Source of the DNA: JAWXVD01 sp044425705 | GTDB taxonomy: Bacteria; Bacillota; Clostridia; Lachnospirales; Lachnospiraceae | Assembly: GCA_044425705.1 (NCBI GenBank) | Contig: JAWXVD010000168.1 | Coordinates: forward strand, 1 to 5,981 | Direction of reading: 5' to 3' | DNA length: 5,981 bases | Shown: positions 5,088 to 5,981 of the stretch, piece after piece | Numbering within the stretch: position 1 is the first letter of the stretch | How the letters are laid out: the number at the start of each line of letters is the position of its first letter | Notes under the pieces: generated by a model | What the model saw: the letters and a program-made list of their open reading frames with translations, nothing else | What the model was told of the DNA's origin: nothing | The model's database searches: none | Translations under genes and position numbers: made by a program

Positions 5088-5981
5088 ATGGAATTAAATA
5101 TATTCAAAAGCAGTAACGGAAGTGATACCATAACCTATTATCACTTTAAACCTGACGGTGAAATAAATCATGTAGTGCAAATTATTCATGGAATGAGTGA
5201 ACATATTGGAAGATATGAAGGATTTGCTGATTATTTAAATCAACATGGAATCGCAGTTTTAGGACATGATCATATGGCTCATGGAAAAAGTGTAGCCACA
5301 CAAAAAGGTGAATTTATAGACAAGAAGCAAGCAAAATTTATGGTTGATGATGCCCATCTATTAAATAAAATTATTAAAAAAGAATATCCCAATTTACCGA
5401 TTACCGTATTTTGTCATAGCATGGGAAGCTTTGTTGGTAGAATCATGGCTGCTACGTACCCTAATGATATGGATAAGATAATAGTCTGTGGTACAGCTGG
5501 AAAAAATATATTAGCACCGATTGGTAAATATATTGCTTTCTTTTTAGAAAAAGTTATCAGTGCAACACACAAAAGTGAATTGATCAATAAACTTTCTTTT
5601 GGTGCCTATAACAAACATTTTAAAGATGCAAAAACAAATTTTGACTGGCTATCAAGTGATCCTGCAGAAGTAGAAAAATATATCAATGATCCTGATTGCG
5701 GCTTTTTATTTTCAGTTACTGGTTCTACGGCCTTAACAGATTTATTAATCACTTGTAACAAGGAATCTACGTTTAAGAACACCGATTCAAATTTACCTAT
5801 CTTTATTATTAGCGGCGCTGAGGATCCTGTTTCTAATTTTGGAAAAGGTGCTCATGAAGTATTCGCAAATTATCAAAAAGCTGGATGTACAAAAAGTACT
5901 TTAACGCTATATCCCAATGTAAGACATGAAATTATTTTAGATCGTTCTAAAGATCAAGTATGGCATGATATTTTAGAATTT
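5088..5981 (+). CDS. Alpha/beta hydrolase, monoacylglycerol lipase / serine aminopeptidase type, 3' end outside window
   Basis: The ATG at 5088 follows AAAGGGG, with nine bases between. The frame stays open for 298 codons to the window edge, so only the extreme C-terminus is missing; relatives are about 300-320 residues. The fold's landmarks are all present: the oxyanion-hole region IIHGMSEHIGRY (residues 32-43), GHDHMAHGKS (59-68), the nucleophile elbow CHSMGS with S111, the acid D246 in SGAEDP and the base H280 in VRHEI. The catalytic triad is therefore complete. The elbow has Cys where most relatives have Gly (GHSMG). There is no signal peptide and no clear transmembrane helix, so a cytoplasmic enzyme acting on lipid esters or similar small esters is likely. 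The family is also often labelled lysophospholipase. The substrate cannot be read from the sequence. It has its own promoter and possible operator and is divergent from the methyltransferase gene. Confidence 0.9.
   Translation, partial: MELNIFKSSNGSDTITYYHFKPDGEINHVVQIIHGMSEHIGRYEGFADYLNQHGIAVLGHDHMAHGKSVATQKGEFIDKKQAKFMVDDAHLLNKIIKKEYPNLPITVFCHSMGSFVGRIMAATYPNDMDKIIVCGTAGKNILAPIGKYIAFFLEKVISATHKSELINKLSFGAYNKHFKDAKTNFDWLSSDPAEVEKYINDPDCGFLFSVTGSTALTDLLITCNKESTFKNTDSNLPIFIISGAEDPVSNFGKGAHEVFANYQKAGCTKSTLTLYPNVRHEIILDRSKDQVWHDILEF

Noticed and set aside
4949..5131. A 60-residue minus-strand reading frame
   Set aside because: It overlaps the promoter and the start of the hydrolase gene, is Leu/Ile/Asn-rich as expected of AT-rich DNA, and has no recognisable domain.

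Overview
The window is low-GC DNA with Shine-Dalgarno-led genes, a tRNA gene without an encoded CCA, and short T-run intrinsic terminators. Together with the protein content, this suggests an anaerobic Firmicute, most likely a clostridial or Lachnospiraceae-type organism. That is an inference from composition and families, because no taxonomic marker is present. The content is a metal-transport ATPase, a corrinoid-type methyltransferase, a contractile-injection-system ATPase and a lipase-like hydrolase.

Layout from left to right. (1) Positions 1-695, plus strand: the C-terminal third of a zinc/cadmium-type P1B ATPase, cut by the left edge. (2) Positions 724-866: a compact regulatory and RNA block. 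A long hairpin with a T-run on the minus strand encloses a near-consensus plus-strand promoter, which drives a tRNA-Thr(CGU) gene that ends directly in a T-run. (3) Positions 884-3312, minus strand: a two-gene unit. A 125-residue, probably disordered protein carrying two copies of an SNIx[LI]GAHR motif is followed, with a 1-base stop/start overlap, by a 683-residue tandem AAA+ ATPase. The ATPase resembles the ATPase of extracellular contractile injection systems (Afp15/PVC15 type). No sheath, tube or baseplate gene lies in the window. (4) Positions 3489-4532, minus strand: a uroporphyrinogen-decarboxylase-fold methyltransferase of the MtaA/MtbA/CmuA type, with its own terminator. (5) Positions 4533-5087: a 555-base, very AT-rich divergent intergenic region. 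It has two in-phase 42-bp tandem repeats upstream of the methyltransferase, and a strong promoter with an overlapping inverted repeat upstream of the next gene. (6) From 5088 to the right edge, plus strand: an alpha/beta hydrolase of the monoacylglycerol-lipase/serine aminopeptidase type, open at the window end.

The genes do not form one pathway. The most unusual part is the small motif-repeat protein translationally coupled to the injection-system-type ATPase. The close coupling suggests that the two act together, with the small protein a candidate partner, adaptor or client. The flanking genes look like ordinary chromosomal neighbours.
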